From: Pyramidobacter sp.
GTDB taxonomy: Bacteria > Synergistota > Synergistia > Synergistales > Dethiosulfovibrionaceae
Direction: 5' to 3'
NCBI GenBank assembly: GCA_017940445.1
Contig: JAGAYQ010000200.1
Coordinates: 1-6,078, forward strand
Length of the DNA stretch: 6,078 bases
Under the pieces are notes generated by a model. The model saw only the letters and a list, made by a program, of their open reading frames with translations, searched no databases and was not told where the DNA came from. The translations under genes and the position numbers were made by a program. Positions 1 to 5,801 of the stretch are shown one piece after another. Positions within the stretch are counted from its first letter, which is position 1. The number at the start of each line of letters is the position of its first letter.

Positions 1-1181
1 AACAGTTTTACGTCCAGAGCCGGCGCGGCACGAACTCGATGAAATGGGACGCGCTGGAGACCAAATTCAGCTGCGCTGACCTGCTGTCGCTCTGGGTGGC
101 CGATATGGATTTCCGTGCGCCTGAATGCGTGAGAGACGCTTTGAAAAAAGCAGTCGATTACAACGTTTACGGCTATTTCGTGCCGCCGGCAAGCTACAAG
201 CAGGCGTTTATCGACTGGGAGAAAAAGTATCACGGTCTGGCTGTGGAGCCTGAGTGGATCAAGTTTGCGCCGGGGATCGTGACGGGCATCTTCTGGCTGA
301 TGCACACGTTTACCCGGAAAGGTGACGCCTGCCTGGTGCTGACGCCGTCGTACTATCCGTTCATGGAGGCGGTGGAGCACACCGGCCGCCGGCTCATCAC
401 CAGCCGTCTGAAGGAAGAAGACGGCCGCTACTCGGTCGACTTCGCTGATTTTGAACGCAAGGTCAGGGACGAGAAGGTGCGGCTGTTCATCCTCTGCTCG
501 CCGCACAACCCCGTGTGCCGTGTCTGGCGTGCGGACGAGCTGAAGCGGCTGCTTGAGATCTGCCGCAGGTATGGCGTGCTCGTCATCAGCGACGAGATCC
601 ATCACGACTTTGTTGCCGAAGGATACAACCATCTGCCGACGCTTTCGTTTGAAGAGTACCGCGATATGGTGATCATGCTGACGGCTGCGAGCAAGACGTT
701 CAACATGGCGGCGTTCAAAAACTCGTTCGTGGTCATCCCCAATGAGGCGCTGCGCGAAAAGTACGCGGCGTTTCTGCGCGAGAACCGCACGCAGACGGGC
801 GGCATGTTCGGCTATATCGCTGTCGAAGCTGCGTATAAGGGCGGGCGCGAGTGGTTTGAAGCGGTGTGGAAGCAGATCCGCAGCAATTACGAGACGATCC
901 GCACGGCGCTGCTGGCGAAGTTCCCCAAGGCGGTCGTGACGCCGCTCGAGGCGACGTATCTGATGTGGATCGACATCGGCGCGTATGTTCCCGGCGCAGA
1001 GATCGCGCCCTTCGTCGAGAAGGAATGCCATCTGGCGCTTGATTACGGCAACTGGTTCTTTGAGGGCGGACGCACGGACGACACGCATATCCGCGTCAAT
1101 CTGGCGACGACGCCCGAGAACATCGATAAAGCTCTCAGCAATCTGCTCGCAGCGCTGTCGCGCCGGACGGGCAAAGCATAG
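1..1181 (+). CDS. MalY/PatB-type PLP-dependent C-S lyase (cystathionine beta-lyase/aminotransferase), 5' partial
   Basis: Cytosolic fold-type I PLP enzyme. The family usually cleaves the C-S bond of cystathionine or other S-substituted cysteines, giving pyruvate, ammonia and a thiol. Reading is open from the first full codon at position 3. The residues before the first ATG (39) read RRGTNS, then MKWD, which is the conserved N-terminus of this family, so the true start lies a few codons outside the window and ATG 39 is internal. Numbered from the ATG-39 Met: substrate/PLP loop HNPVCRVW at 156-163, SDEIHHD at 184-190 with Asp185 to bind the pyridine nitrogen, SKTFN at 218-222 with Lys219 as the Schiff-base lysine, and HIRVN near the C-terminus with the carboxylate-binding Arg. 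The usual Gly of NPxGRVW is Cys here. It is the first visible gene of a tight operon; the next gene starts 21 bases after its TAG. Family assignment is firm, substrate is not: cystathionine, cysteine or another conjugate are all possible. Confidence 0.9.
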   Translation, partial: QFYVQSRRGTNSMKWDALETKFSCADLLSLWVADMDFRAPECVRDALKKAVDYNVYGYFVPPASYKQAFIDWEKKYHGLAVEPEWIKFAPGIVTGIFWLMHTFTRKGDACLVLTPSYYPFMEAVEHTGRRLITSRLKEEDGRYSVDFADFERKVRDEKVRLFILCSPHNPVCRVWRADELKRLLEICRRYGVLVISDEIHHDFVAEGYNHLPTLSFEEYRDMVIMLTAASKTFNMAAFKNSFVVIPNEALREKYAAFLRENRTQTGGMFGYIAVEAAYKGGREWFEAVWKQIRSNYETIRTALLAKFPKAVVTPLEATYLMWIDIGAYVPGAEIAPFVEKECHLALDYGNWFFEGGRTDDTHIRVNLATTPENIDKALSNLLAALSRRTGKA

Positions 1182-1189
1182 GGAAGGAG
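1182..1189 (+). promoter_or_regulatory. Ribosome binding site of the DUF5058 gene
   Basis: GGAAGGAG follows directly after the TAG of the lyase gene, 13 bases before ATG 1203. The spacing is long. The nearer TTG and GTG triplets are out of frame or run straight into a stop, so ATG 1203 remains the best start. The next in-frame ATG, at 1212, lies even further away. Confidence 0.6.
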
Positions 1190-1202
1190 TTTGTGAATCG
1201 CA

Positions 1203-1913
1203 ATGGAGTATATGAAGGTAGCCAATAGTTCGCTGCTGTGGATGGCGTGCATTCCCGGTGTGGCGCTGTGCATCTTCCAGGCCTGGCTGTTCTTTGCCCG
1301 CGCGCTGCGCGACGCCCGTCAGCTGGGCGTGAGCGGCGAGCAGGTGCGCAAGGCGGCTTTTTCCAGCGCCCTGACGTCGATCGGTCCTGCTGTCGTCATC
1401 GTGGCCGGCATGGTGACGCTGCTTGTCTCGCTGGGCGGTCCCACCGCGTGGATGCGTCTTGCTTACATCGGCGCGGTCAATACGGAGATGACGAACGCCA
1501 GCCTTGTGGCTTCGACGGCCGGCATCAAGCTGGGCGAGGGCGACATGCCGATCAATGTGTTCACGACGATCGTTCTCTGCATGGGCGCGTGCGCCTGCGG
1601 CTGGACGCTGTTTACCGGGCTGTTTGCGCACAAGCTGGGCGACATGCAGCAGAAGCTCTCCGGCGGCAGCTTCAACGTGATGAAGATCATGTCCGGGGCT
1701 TCCAGCATGGGCCTGTTCGGCTACATGGCGTTCGACCGCGGTCTGCCTTACGGCAACAACACCTGGGCGGCTGTCGGCGGATTTGTGGCGATGCTGGTGC
1801 TGGGCTTCGGCAACAAAAAATGGAAGCTCAAATGGCTGTCCAGCTGGACGCTGCCCCTGACGATGCTTTTCGGCATGGCGTGTGCCGTCGTGGCCCGCTC
1901 GATCGGCGCCTAA
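1203..1913 (+). CDS. DUF5058 family polytopic membrane protein, putative transporter subunit
   Basis: A 236-residue integral membrane protein that I recognise as DUF5058-like, a family without a defined function. Hydrophobic stretches that can span the membrane lie at about 9-31, 56-77, 117-142, 186-203 and 213-233, with shorter, less certain ones near 85-105 and 165-176. A family-like signature GGPTAWMRLAYIGAVNTE lies at 78-95, with charged and polar residues inside an otherwise hydrophobic region, as expected for a substrate path. There is no cleavable signal peptide, ATPase motif or soluble domain. The length is typical. It lies between the C-S lyase gene and a second membrane protein gene (30-base gap), and an M20 amidohydrolase follows. 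This context suggests that it forms a transporter with the downstream membrane protein and brings in the amidohydrolase substrate. That role is inference. Confidence 0.8.
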   Translation: MEYMKVANSSLLWMACIPGVALCIFQAWLFFARALRDARQLGVSGEQVRKAAFSSALTSIGPAVVIVAGMVTLLVSLGGPTAWMRLAYIGAVNTEMTNASLVASTAGIKLGEGDMPINVFTTIVLCMGACACGWTLFTGLFAHKLGDMQQKLSGGSFNVMKIMSGASSMGLFGYMAFDRGLPYGNNTWAAVGGFVAMLVLGFGNKKWKLKWLSSWTLPLTMLFGMACAVVARSIGA

Positions 1914-1930
1914 CGGCAGAGTAGAGAAAC

Positions 1931-1935
1931 GGAGG
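1931..1935 (+). promoter_or_regulatory. Ribosome binding site of the second membrane protein gene
   Basis: GGAGG lies 8 bases before ATG 1944, the ideal spacing, and fixes this start. Confidence 0.75.
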
Positions 1936-1943
1936 AAAATCTT

Positions 1944-2666
1944 ATGCAGAATCAGATCGATCCTGAGGTCTTTGCGGCAGAACATCGCAAGTACAGCATC
2001 CGCGTCGGCAAGTTCACCAACATGCTCGGCGTGCTGCTCGCCTTCCTTCCCGGAGTTGTGCTCACCGTTGCCGGCTATCCGCCTGTCTGGTCAGTGGCGA
2101 TCACGGCGCTCGTGGCCCGTATCCCGCAGCTGATGTGCTGGTGGTTCATCGAGCCTATCAGCTACTACACCACGCTCGGCCTTGACGGCACCTACATGTC
2201 GTTCCTGTCCGGCAACATCTTCAACATGCGCGTCCCCTGCGCTGTGGCCGCGCAGGAAGCCGCCGGAGTGCAGCAGGGCACCAACGAGGCCAACGCTGTC
2301 TCCACGATCGGCATTGCCGTTTCGGTCGTGATGAACGTGATCATCCTCACGCTGGCCGTCATCTTCGGCAACGTGCTGCTGGCCAACGTCAGCGCGCGCG
2401 GCATCCAGACGATCAACTACATGCTCCCGGCGCTGTTTGGCGCGCTGCTTGCCAGCGAGATCGTCAAGCGCCCCAAGCTGGCTTTCTACATCGCGCCTGT
2501 CTTCGTCTCGCTGAGCCTGCTTTACAAGCTGGGCGGCCTCAACTTCATGAAGGCGTTCACCTGGTACCGCTACATCGGCGGCAACTACGCCGTCGTGCTC
2601 GTCACGATCGTCTTCAGCTCCATGTTCTTCGGCAAGTACCTGGCCGAAAAGGGCAAGATCCGCTAA
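1944..2666 (+). CDS. Polytopic membrane protein of unknown function, probable partner of the DUF5058 protein
   Basis: A 240-residue membrane protein. I do not recognise a named family, although proteins like it tend to sit next to DUF5058 genes (recollection, not checked). Hydrophobic spans lie at about 26-44, 48-66, 119-147, 156-173, 178-195 and 214-230. Between the second and third spans is a long segment (about 67-118) rich in Gly, Tyr, Asn and charged residues, including EPISYYTTLGLDGTYMSF, then GNIFNMRVP at 90-98 and EANAVSTIGIA at 115-125. It looks like a conserved re-entrant or substrate-binding loop rather than a linker. The C-terminus is basic (KYLAEKGKIR), which favours a cytoplasmic tail. 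The strong ribosome binding site and short gaps (30 bases before, 15 after) indicate co-translation with its neighbours. A two-subunit uptake system with the DUF5058 protein is the most economical reading, but this is inference; a channel is also possible. Confidence 0.75.
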   Translation: MQNQIDPEVFAAEHRKYSIRVGKFTNMLGVLLAFLPGVVLTVAGYPPVWSVAITALVARIPQLMCWWFIEPISYYTTLGLDGTYMSFLSGNIFNMRVPCAVAAQEAAGVQQGTNEANAVSTIGIAVSVVMNVIILTLAVIFGNVLLANVSARGIQTINYMLPALFGALLASEIVKRPKLAFYIAPVFVSLSLLYKLGGLNFMKAFTWYRYIGGNYAVVLVTIVFSSMFFGKYLAEKGKIR

Positions 2667-2669
2667 AGC

Positions 2670-2675
2670 GGGAGG
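2670..2675 (+). promoter_or_regulatory. Ribosome binding site of the M20 amidohydrolase gene
   Basis: GGGAGG lies 6 bases before ATG 2682, inside the 15-base gap after the TAA of the preceding gene. It decides the start and supports a single transcript. Confidence 0.75.
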
Positions 2676-2681
2676 CCGACT

Positions 2682-3872
2682 ATGAGCTGCGCTGATATGC
2701 TCGCAGAGGTCCGCGCCGGCGTCGACAAGTTCATCGCCATCCGCCGCGACCTGCACATGCATCCAGAAAAAGGCTTCGATCTGCCCCGGACAAGCGCTTT
2801 GGTCAAGCGGGAGCTTGAAAGTTATGGACTGGAAGTTCAGACTGGCTTCGTCCCCTGTGCCGTACTCGGTGTCCTGCGTACCGGACGCCCCGGCAAGACG
2901 GTCGCCATCCGCGCCGACATGGACGCGCTGGGGATGCAGGACCTCAAAGACGTGCCCTACAAGTCGCAGAACGACGGCGTCTGCCACGCCTGCGGGCATG
3001 ACTCGCACACGGCGATCCTGCTGGGCACGGCCAAGTACCTGTCTGACCACCGGGATGAGCTGAAGGGAACGGTCAAGTTCGTCTTCCAGCCGGCCGAAGA
3101 AGGTCCTGCCCCCGGCGGCGCCAAGCTGATCATGGAATCGGGCGTGCTCGACGACGTGGATGTGATCATCGGCGCGCACACCCAGCCGCGCTATCCCGCC
3201 GGAACGGTCATCTACCGCTACAACGAGATGTACGGCAGCGGCGATTTCTTTGAAGTTCATCTCAAAGGCGTGGGCGGACATGCTGCCGCGCCGCAGAACG
3301 CTCACGATGTGATCACGACCGCCGCGCAGATCATCAATGCCTATCAGTGCGTGAAGGCTCGCGAGTGCGCGCCGATGAAATCGAGCGTCGTGTCTGTCTG
3401 CTCGGTCAACGCCGGCGTGCTGAGCACGAAAAACGTGCTTCCTGACGAACTGACCTTCGGCGGCACGTTCCGCACCCACGACGACGCCACGCGCAGCTAC
3501 CTGAGCAAGCGCCTTGAGGAAGTGGCGAACGGGATCAGCGCGCTGAACGGCGTGAAGTGCGATTTCAAGCTCGAACCGCTGTTCCCGCCCTTTGGCAACG
3601 ACAACGAGGTCACCGACGTGATCCGGCAGGCCGCCACCGATGTGCTCGGTGCCGAACATGTGGTCGAGATGACTGAGCCGTTTATGGGCTCGGAAGACTT
3701 TGCCCACTACACCAAGAAGATCAAGGCCGCGTTCTTCCTCTTCGGCGTCGGCAACGAGGCAAAAGGCATCACTGCCTATTATCACAATCCGCGTTTCGAC
3801 GTGGACGAGGATGCTATTGCCCCGACCATTGCCGTGATGGCCGAGACAGCCAAGCGTCTGCTGGGCTGCTGA
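2682..3872 (+). CDS. M20D family metallopeptidase/amidohydrolase (N-acyl amino acid or dipeptide hydrolase type)
   Basis: A 396-residue cytosolic di-metal hydrolase, full length for the HipO/IAA-amino acid hydrolase/AbgB group. These enzymes cleave the amide bond of N-acyl amino acids, hippurate-like compounds or small peptides. N-terminal part of the catalytic domain: RRDLHMHPE at 21-29, RADMDAL at 77-83, CHACGHDSH at 101-109 with Cys104 and His106 as metal ligands, QPAEEG at 136-141 with the catalytic and metal-binding glutamates 139/140, and HTQP at 166-169. The dimerisation or lid domain, roughly 185-300, starts with GVGGHAAAP; His200 is the family's conserved lid histidine. The C-terminal part of the catalytic domain has MGSEDF at 335-340 and YHNPRFDVDED at 367-377, where His368 is the last metal ligand. 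All expected active-site residues are present. It is the last gene of the operon. The substrate cannot be read from sequence; the adjacent C-S lyase makes an N-acyl cysteine conjugate a reasonable guess. Confidence 0.93.
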   Translation: MSCADMLAEVRAGVDKFIAIRRDLHMHPEKGFDLPRTSALVKRELESYGLEVQTGFVPCAVLGVLRTGRPGKTVAIRADMDALGMQDLKDVPYKSQNDGVCHACGHDSHTAILLGTAKYLSDHRDELKGTVKFVFQPAEEGPAPGGAKLIMESGVLDDVDVIIGAHTQPRYPAGTVIYRYNEMYGSGDFFEVHLKGVGGHAAAPQNAHDVITTAAQIINAYQCVKARECAPMKSSVVSVCSVNAGVLSTKNVLPDELTFGGTFRTHDDATRSYLSKRLEEVANGISALNGVKCDFKLEPLFPPFGNDNEVTDVIRQAATDVLGAEHVVEMTEPFMGSEDFAHYTKKIKAAFFLFGVGNEAKGITAYYHNPRFDVDEDAIAPTIAVMAETAKRLLGC

Positions 3873-3891
3873 AAGATCAAGAGAACATGAG

Positions 3892-3936
3892 AAAAACCGG
3901 AGCAGCGCGGCTGTCATGCGCTGTTCCGGTTTTTTT
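3892..3936 (+). terminator. Intrinsic terminator of the operon, probably bidirectional
   Basis: A 17-bp stem pairs 3892-3908 (AAAAACCGGAGCAGCGC) with 3918-3934, broken only by one G-U pair, around a 9-base loop. Seven T follow from 3930 to 3936. The five A at the left foot give a U-run on the minus strand too, so it can also stop transcripts of the converging CoA-transferase gene. It starts 19 bases after the TGA of the M20 gene. Confidence 0.92.
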
Positions 3937-3951
3937 AGGCGCTATCATGGG

Positions 3952-3967
3952 TGTTCCATGTGGAACG
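3952..3967. promoter_or_regulatory. Palindrome resembling a ParB-binding parS site
   Basis: The sequence TGTTCCATGTGGAACG has perfect 6-bp arms (GTTCCA/TGGAAC) around a central TG. The conserved parS consensus is TGTTTCACGTGAAACA, with C or G commonly tolerated at the T/A positions four bases in from each end. Allowing that, only the central T at 3959 and the last base differ. It lies between two terminator hairpins in a convergent intergenic gap, outside any gene. It could also be a chance palindrome or part of terminator structure; the left arm can instead pair with CATGG at 3946-3950. Confidence 0.3.
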
Positions 3968-4014
3968 ACAACCTCCCCGCATGCGAACAGTGTTTCCGCA
4001 CGCGGGGAGGTTGT
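3968..4014. terminator. Second intergenic hairpin, terminator-like
   Basis: A perfect 13-bp GC-rich stem pairs 3968-3980 (ACAACCTCCCCGC) with 4002-4014. It is extended by a further 4 bp (3982-3985 with 3997-4000) beyond one A-C mismatch, and the loop has 11 bases. On the plus strand it is followed by a T-rich but interrupted stretch (TTATTCTTTGTATTT), and on the minus strand by no U-run. It therefore probably backs up the first terminator for plus-strand transcripts, or protects the 3' end of the CoA-transferase mRNA, whose stop codon is 19 bases away. Confidence 0.7.
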
Positions 4015-4033
4015 TTATTCTTTGTATTTGGGC

Positions 4034-5485
4034 TTACGACTTTTTCTTTTTCGCCTTCGCCGGCTTGGCGGGAGCGCTTTCGGCCGCGTTTATTTCGTCG
4101 ACGGCCTGCTGCCAGAGGATCAAATCTTCGGGAGCGAAGCCGTGGCGATGGCCTTTCTTGGCGTACTGGCGGGCGACGAACTCGCGCAGCGCGGGGCGAA
4201 AGCGCGGATGCGCGCAGTTTTCGATGAGCAGCTCGGCGCGCTCGTAGGCCGTCTTGCATCTCAGGTCGGCGAGGCCGTACTCGGTGATGATGACGTGCGC
4301 GTCGTGCTCCGTGTGGTCGACGTGCGACACATGCGGCACGATGCAGCTGATCGTGCCGTTCTTGGCCGTGCTCGGCGTGGTGAACACGGGCAGCGCCGCG
4401 TTGCGCGCGAAGTCGCCCGAGCCGCCGATGCCGTTCATGATGCGGTCGCCGCCGATGTGCGTGGAGTTGACGTTGCCGGCCAGGTCAACTTCGATGGCGG
4501 TGTTGATGGCGATCAGCCCCAGGCGGCGCACCACTTCCGGCGAGCAGCTGATCTCGACCGGACGCAGGAAGAGCTTGTGCTTGAACATGTCGAGCGCCTT
4601 GTAAAACTCGTCGATGCGCTCGGGCGAGAGCGTCAGCGCCGTGCCGGAGGCGAACGCCACGCGCTCCGTCTCGATCAGGTCGAGAACGGCGTCCTGAAGC
4701 ACCTCGGAATACACGGTGAGGTTGCGGAAGTTCGACTTCTGAAAGCCGCCGAGCACCGCGTTGGCCACGTTGCCGACGCCCGACTGGATGGGCGGCAGAT
4801 CGCGCGGCAGACGGCCGGCGGCCACTTCGTCCTCGATGAACTTGATCAGATAGTCGGCCATCTTCTGCGAGTTCTCGTCAGTCTTCGCCAGCGAGGCCGT
4901 GCCGTCTGGGATCTCTGTGATGACGACGGCGGCGATCTTGTCGGGCGAGCAGCGGATGTAGGGCATGCCGACGCGGTTGTTGGGCAGCACCACGGGGATC
5001 ATCTCCGTCTGCTTGATGCGGCCGGGGCTGTACACGTCGTGAATGCCCTCCAGCTTGACCGGCTGCCACATGTTGACCTCGACGATCACCTTTTCGGCGT
5101 ATTCCACCAGCGTGTTGGAGCAGCCGATCGACGTGCTGGGGATGATGTTGCCCTGCTCGTCGATGCCGATGGCCTCGATCACCGCCACGTCGATCTTGCC
5201 GAAATAGCCGTTCTTGATGAAAAACGGCACCTGCGACAGGTGCATATCGACATAAGCGATCTCGTTGTCGTTGATCAGATCGCGCATCGACTTATTGCTC
5301 TGATACGGATAGCGGCGGGCGATGACGCCGGCGCGGGCCAGCTGACCGTCGATCTCGTCGCCGACAGAAGCGCCGGTGATCAGCGTGATCTTGATGCGCT
5401 CGCCCTTTTCGGCCCGTCTGGCCAGGGCAGTGGGCACGGCCTTGGGGTAGCCGGCAATCGAGAATCCGCTCGTGCCGACGGTCAT
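4034..5485 (-). CDS. Acetyl-CoA hydrolase/transferase family protein, succinate (acyl) CoA-transferase type; readable part begins at an internal Met
   Basis: Cytosolic class I CoA-transferase that moves CoA between acids such as succinate, acetate or propionate through a glutamyl-CoA thioester, a common step in fermentative acid metabolism. The readable frame from ATG 5485 gives 483 residues; the family has about 500. In this numbering, GTSGFSIAGYPKAVP at 4-18 is the N-terminal core, EVLQD at 261-265 carries the expected catalytic glutamate (Glu261), GGSGDFARN at 354-362 is the glycine-rich CoA/oxyanion loop, and VTEYGLADLR-like TEYGLADLRC at 401-410 is conserved. ATG 5485 lies within the family's KDGMTVG motif, so this Met is normally internal: 27 further homology-like codons precede it, back to an ATG followed by TAA. 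The product is either N-terminally shortened, not made, or the sequence has an error. AAGGA 4 bases before ATG 5485 could serve as a weak ribosome binding site. The C-terminus carries an unusual Ala/Pro/Lys tail. It converges on the upstream operon and has no co-transcribed neighbour in the window. Confidence 0.9.
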   Translation of the reverse strand: MTVGTSGFSIAGYPKAVPTALARRAEKGERIKITLITGASVGDEIDGQLARAGVIARRYPYQSNKSMRDLINDNEIAYVDMHLSQVPFFIKNGYFGKIDVAVIEAIGIDEQGNIIPSTSIGCSNTLVEYAEKVIVEVNMWQPVKLEGIHDVYSPGRIKQTEMIPVVLPNNRVGMPYIRCSPDKIAAVVITEIPDGTASLAKTDENSQKMADYLIKFIEDEVAAGRLPRDLPPIQSGVGNVANAVLGGFQKSNFRNLTVYSEVLQDAVLDLIETERVAFASGTALTLSPERIDEFYKALDMFKHKLFLRPVEISCSPEVVRRLGLIAINTAIEVDLAGNVNSTHIGGDRIMNGIGGSGDFARNAALPVFTTPSTAKNGTISCIVPHVSHVDHTEHDAHVIITEYGLADLRCKTAYERAELLIENCAHPRFRPALREFVARQYAKKGHRHGFAPEDLILWQQAVDEINAAESAPAKPAKAKKKKS

Positions 5486-5566
5486 CCCGTCCTTGATGAG
5501 CTGAGCGGCGGCCGCGGCAGTGGTGACTTTGGCCTCGACTTCGCGATTGCTGATGCGGTTTTACAT
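5486..5566 (-). pseudogene. Disrupted 5' end of the CoA-transferase gene: ATG followed directly by TAA
   Basis: On the minus strand, ATG at 5566-5564 is followed by TAA at 5563-5561 and then by 25 sense codons in frame with the gene (NRISNREVEAKV..., ending QLIKDG just before Met at 5485). These residues match the normal N-terminus of succinate CoA-transferases, and the ATG has a suitably placed ribosome binding site, so it is the expected start. One base change would restore a typical second codon: TAA from AAA gives MKNRIS, and TAA from TCA gives MSNRIS. No in-frame ATG, GTG, TTG or CTG lies between the TAA and ATG 5485. Candidate explanations are a sequencing error, a strain mutation, or a deliberate start-stop element with reinitiation downstream. 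Confidence 0.75.
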
Positions 5567-5577
5567 GCGGTGATCTG

Positions 5578-5585
5578 CTCCCTTC
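5578..5585 (-). promoter_or_regulatory. Ribosome binding site for the expected CoA-transferase start
   Basis: GAAGGGAG on the minus strand lies 11 bases before ATG 5566. It marks 5566, not 5485, as the evolved start. Only 5 bases separate it from the U-run of the terminator hairpin just upstream. Confidence 0.65.
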
Positions 5586-5590
5586 GTGAT

Positions 5591-5632
5591 AAAAAAGCGG
5601 CACTTTCAGCCTCAAGCCGAAAGTGCCGCTTT
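5591..5632 (-). terminator. Intrinsic terminator in the CoA-transferase leader (attenuator or small-RNA terminator)
   Basis: On the minus strand a perfect 14-bp stem, AAAGCGGCACTTTC (5632-5619) with GAAAGTGCCGCTTT (5607-5594), closes an 11-base loop and runs into six T (5596-5591). It ends 5 bases before the Shine-Dalgarno sequence of the CoA-transferase. No minus-strand gene lies upstream in the window for it to terminate. It therefore most likely controls readthrough into the CoA-transferase or ends an independent short RNA. Confidence 0.85.
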
Positions 5633-5637
5633 CGTCA

Positions 5638-5673
5638 GCAAACCGTTCGTGAACACAGGAAAACGGTTTTTGC
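5638..5673 (-). other. Leader hairpin upstream of the attenuator
   Basis: On the minus strand, GCAAAAACCGTT (5673-5662) pairs with AACGGTTTGC (5647-5638). This gives 10 bp with a two-A bulge and a 14-base loop. There is no U-run in the minus direction, so it is leader structure rather than a terminator. In the plus direction it is followed by five T and could be a weak terminator. A further possible stem (5 bp, GACGG/CCGTC) closes 5711-5742. Confidence 0.5.
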
Positions 5674-5801
5674 ACACGCTCTCTTGCTCGCGGATGTTGT
5701 TGCGTATCAGGACGGCAGAGCCCGCACAGCACCCATACCGTCATCCGGATATTCAGTTGCGCTTTTCCTCCGCGCCGAGACGCCGGGAAAATTTCACAAA
5801 T

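Noticed and set aside
2091..3917. Long minus-strand open frame (608 codons) opposite the unknown membrane protein and the M20 gene
   Set aside because: It is antisense to two well-recognised genes, its translation is His/Asp/Val/Arg-rich without family features, and GC-rich third positions readily create such mirror frames.
5561..5563. TAA read as a sense codon (stop reassignment)
   Set aside because: TAA ends the DUF5058 gene, the second membrane protein gene and the CoA-transferase itself, with intergenic sequence following, so it works as a stop in this genome.
5292..5744. Minus-strand frame of 150 codons starting in the CoA-transferase leader (MTVWVLCGLCRP...)
   Set aside because: Its ATG has no ribosome binding site at a useful distance (the nearest GGAGG is more than 20 bases away). 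It runs through the terminator and then overlaps the CoA-transferase out of frame with an Arg/His-rich shadow composition.
5567..5795. Known riboswitch classes in the CoA-transferase leader
   Set aside because: I looked by eye for the core motifs of the glycine, SAM, cobalamin, c-di-GMP and ZTP classes and saw none. Only generic stems are supported.
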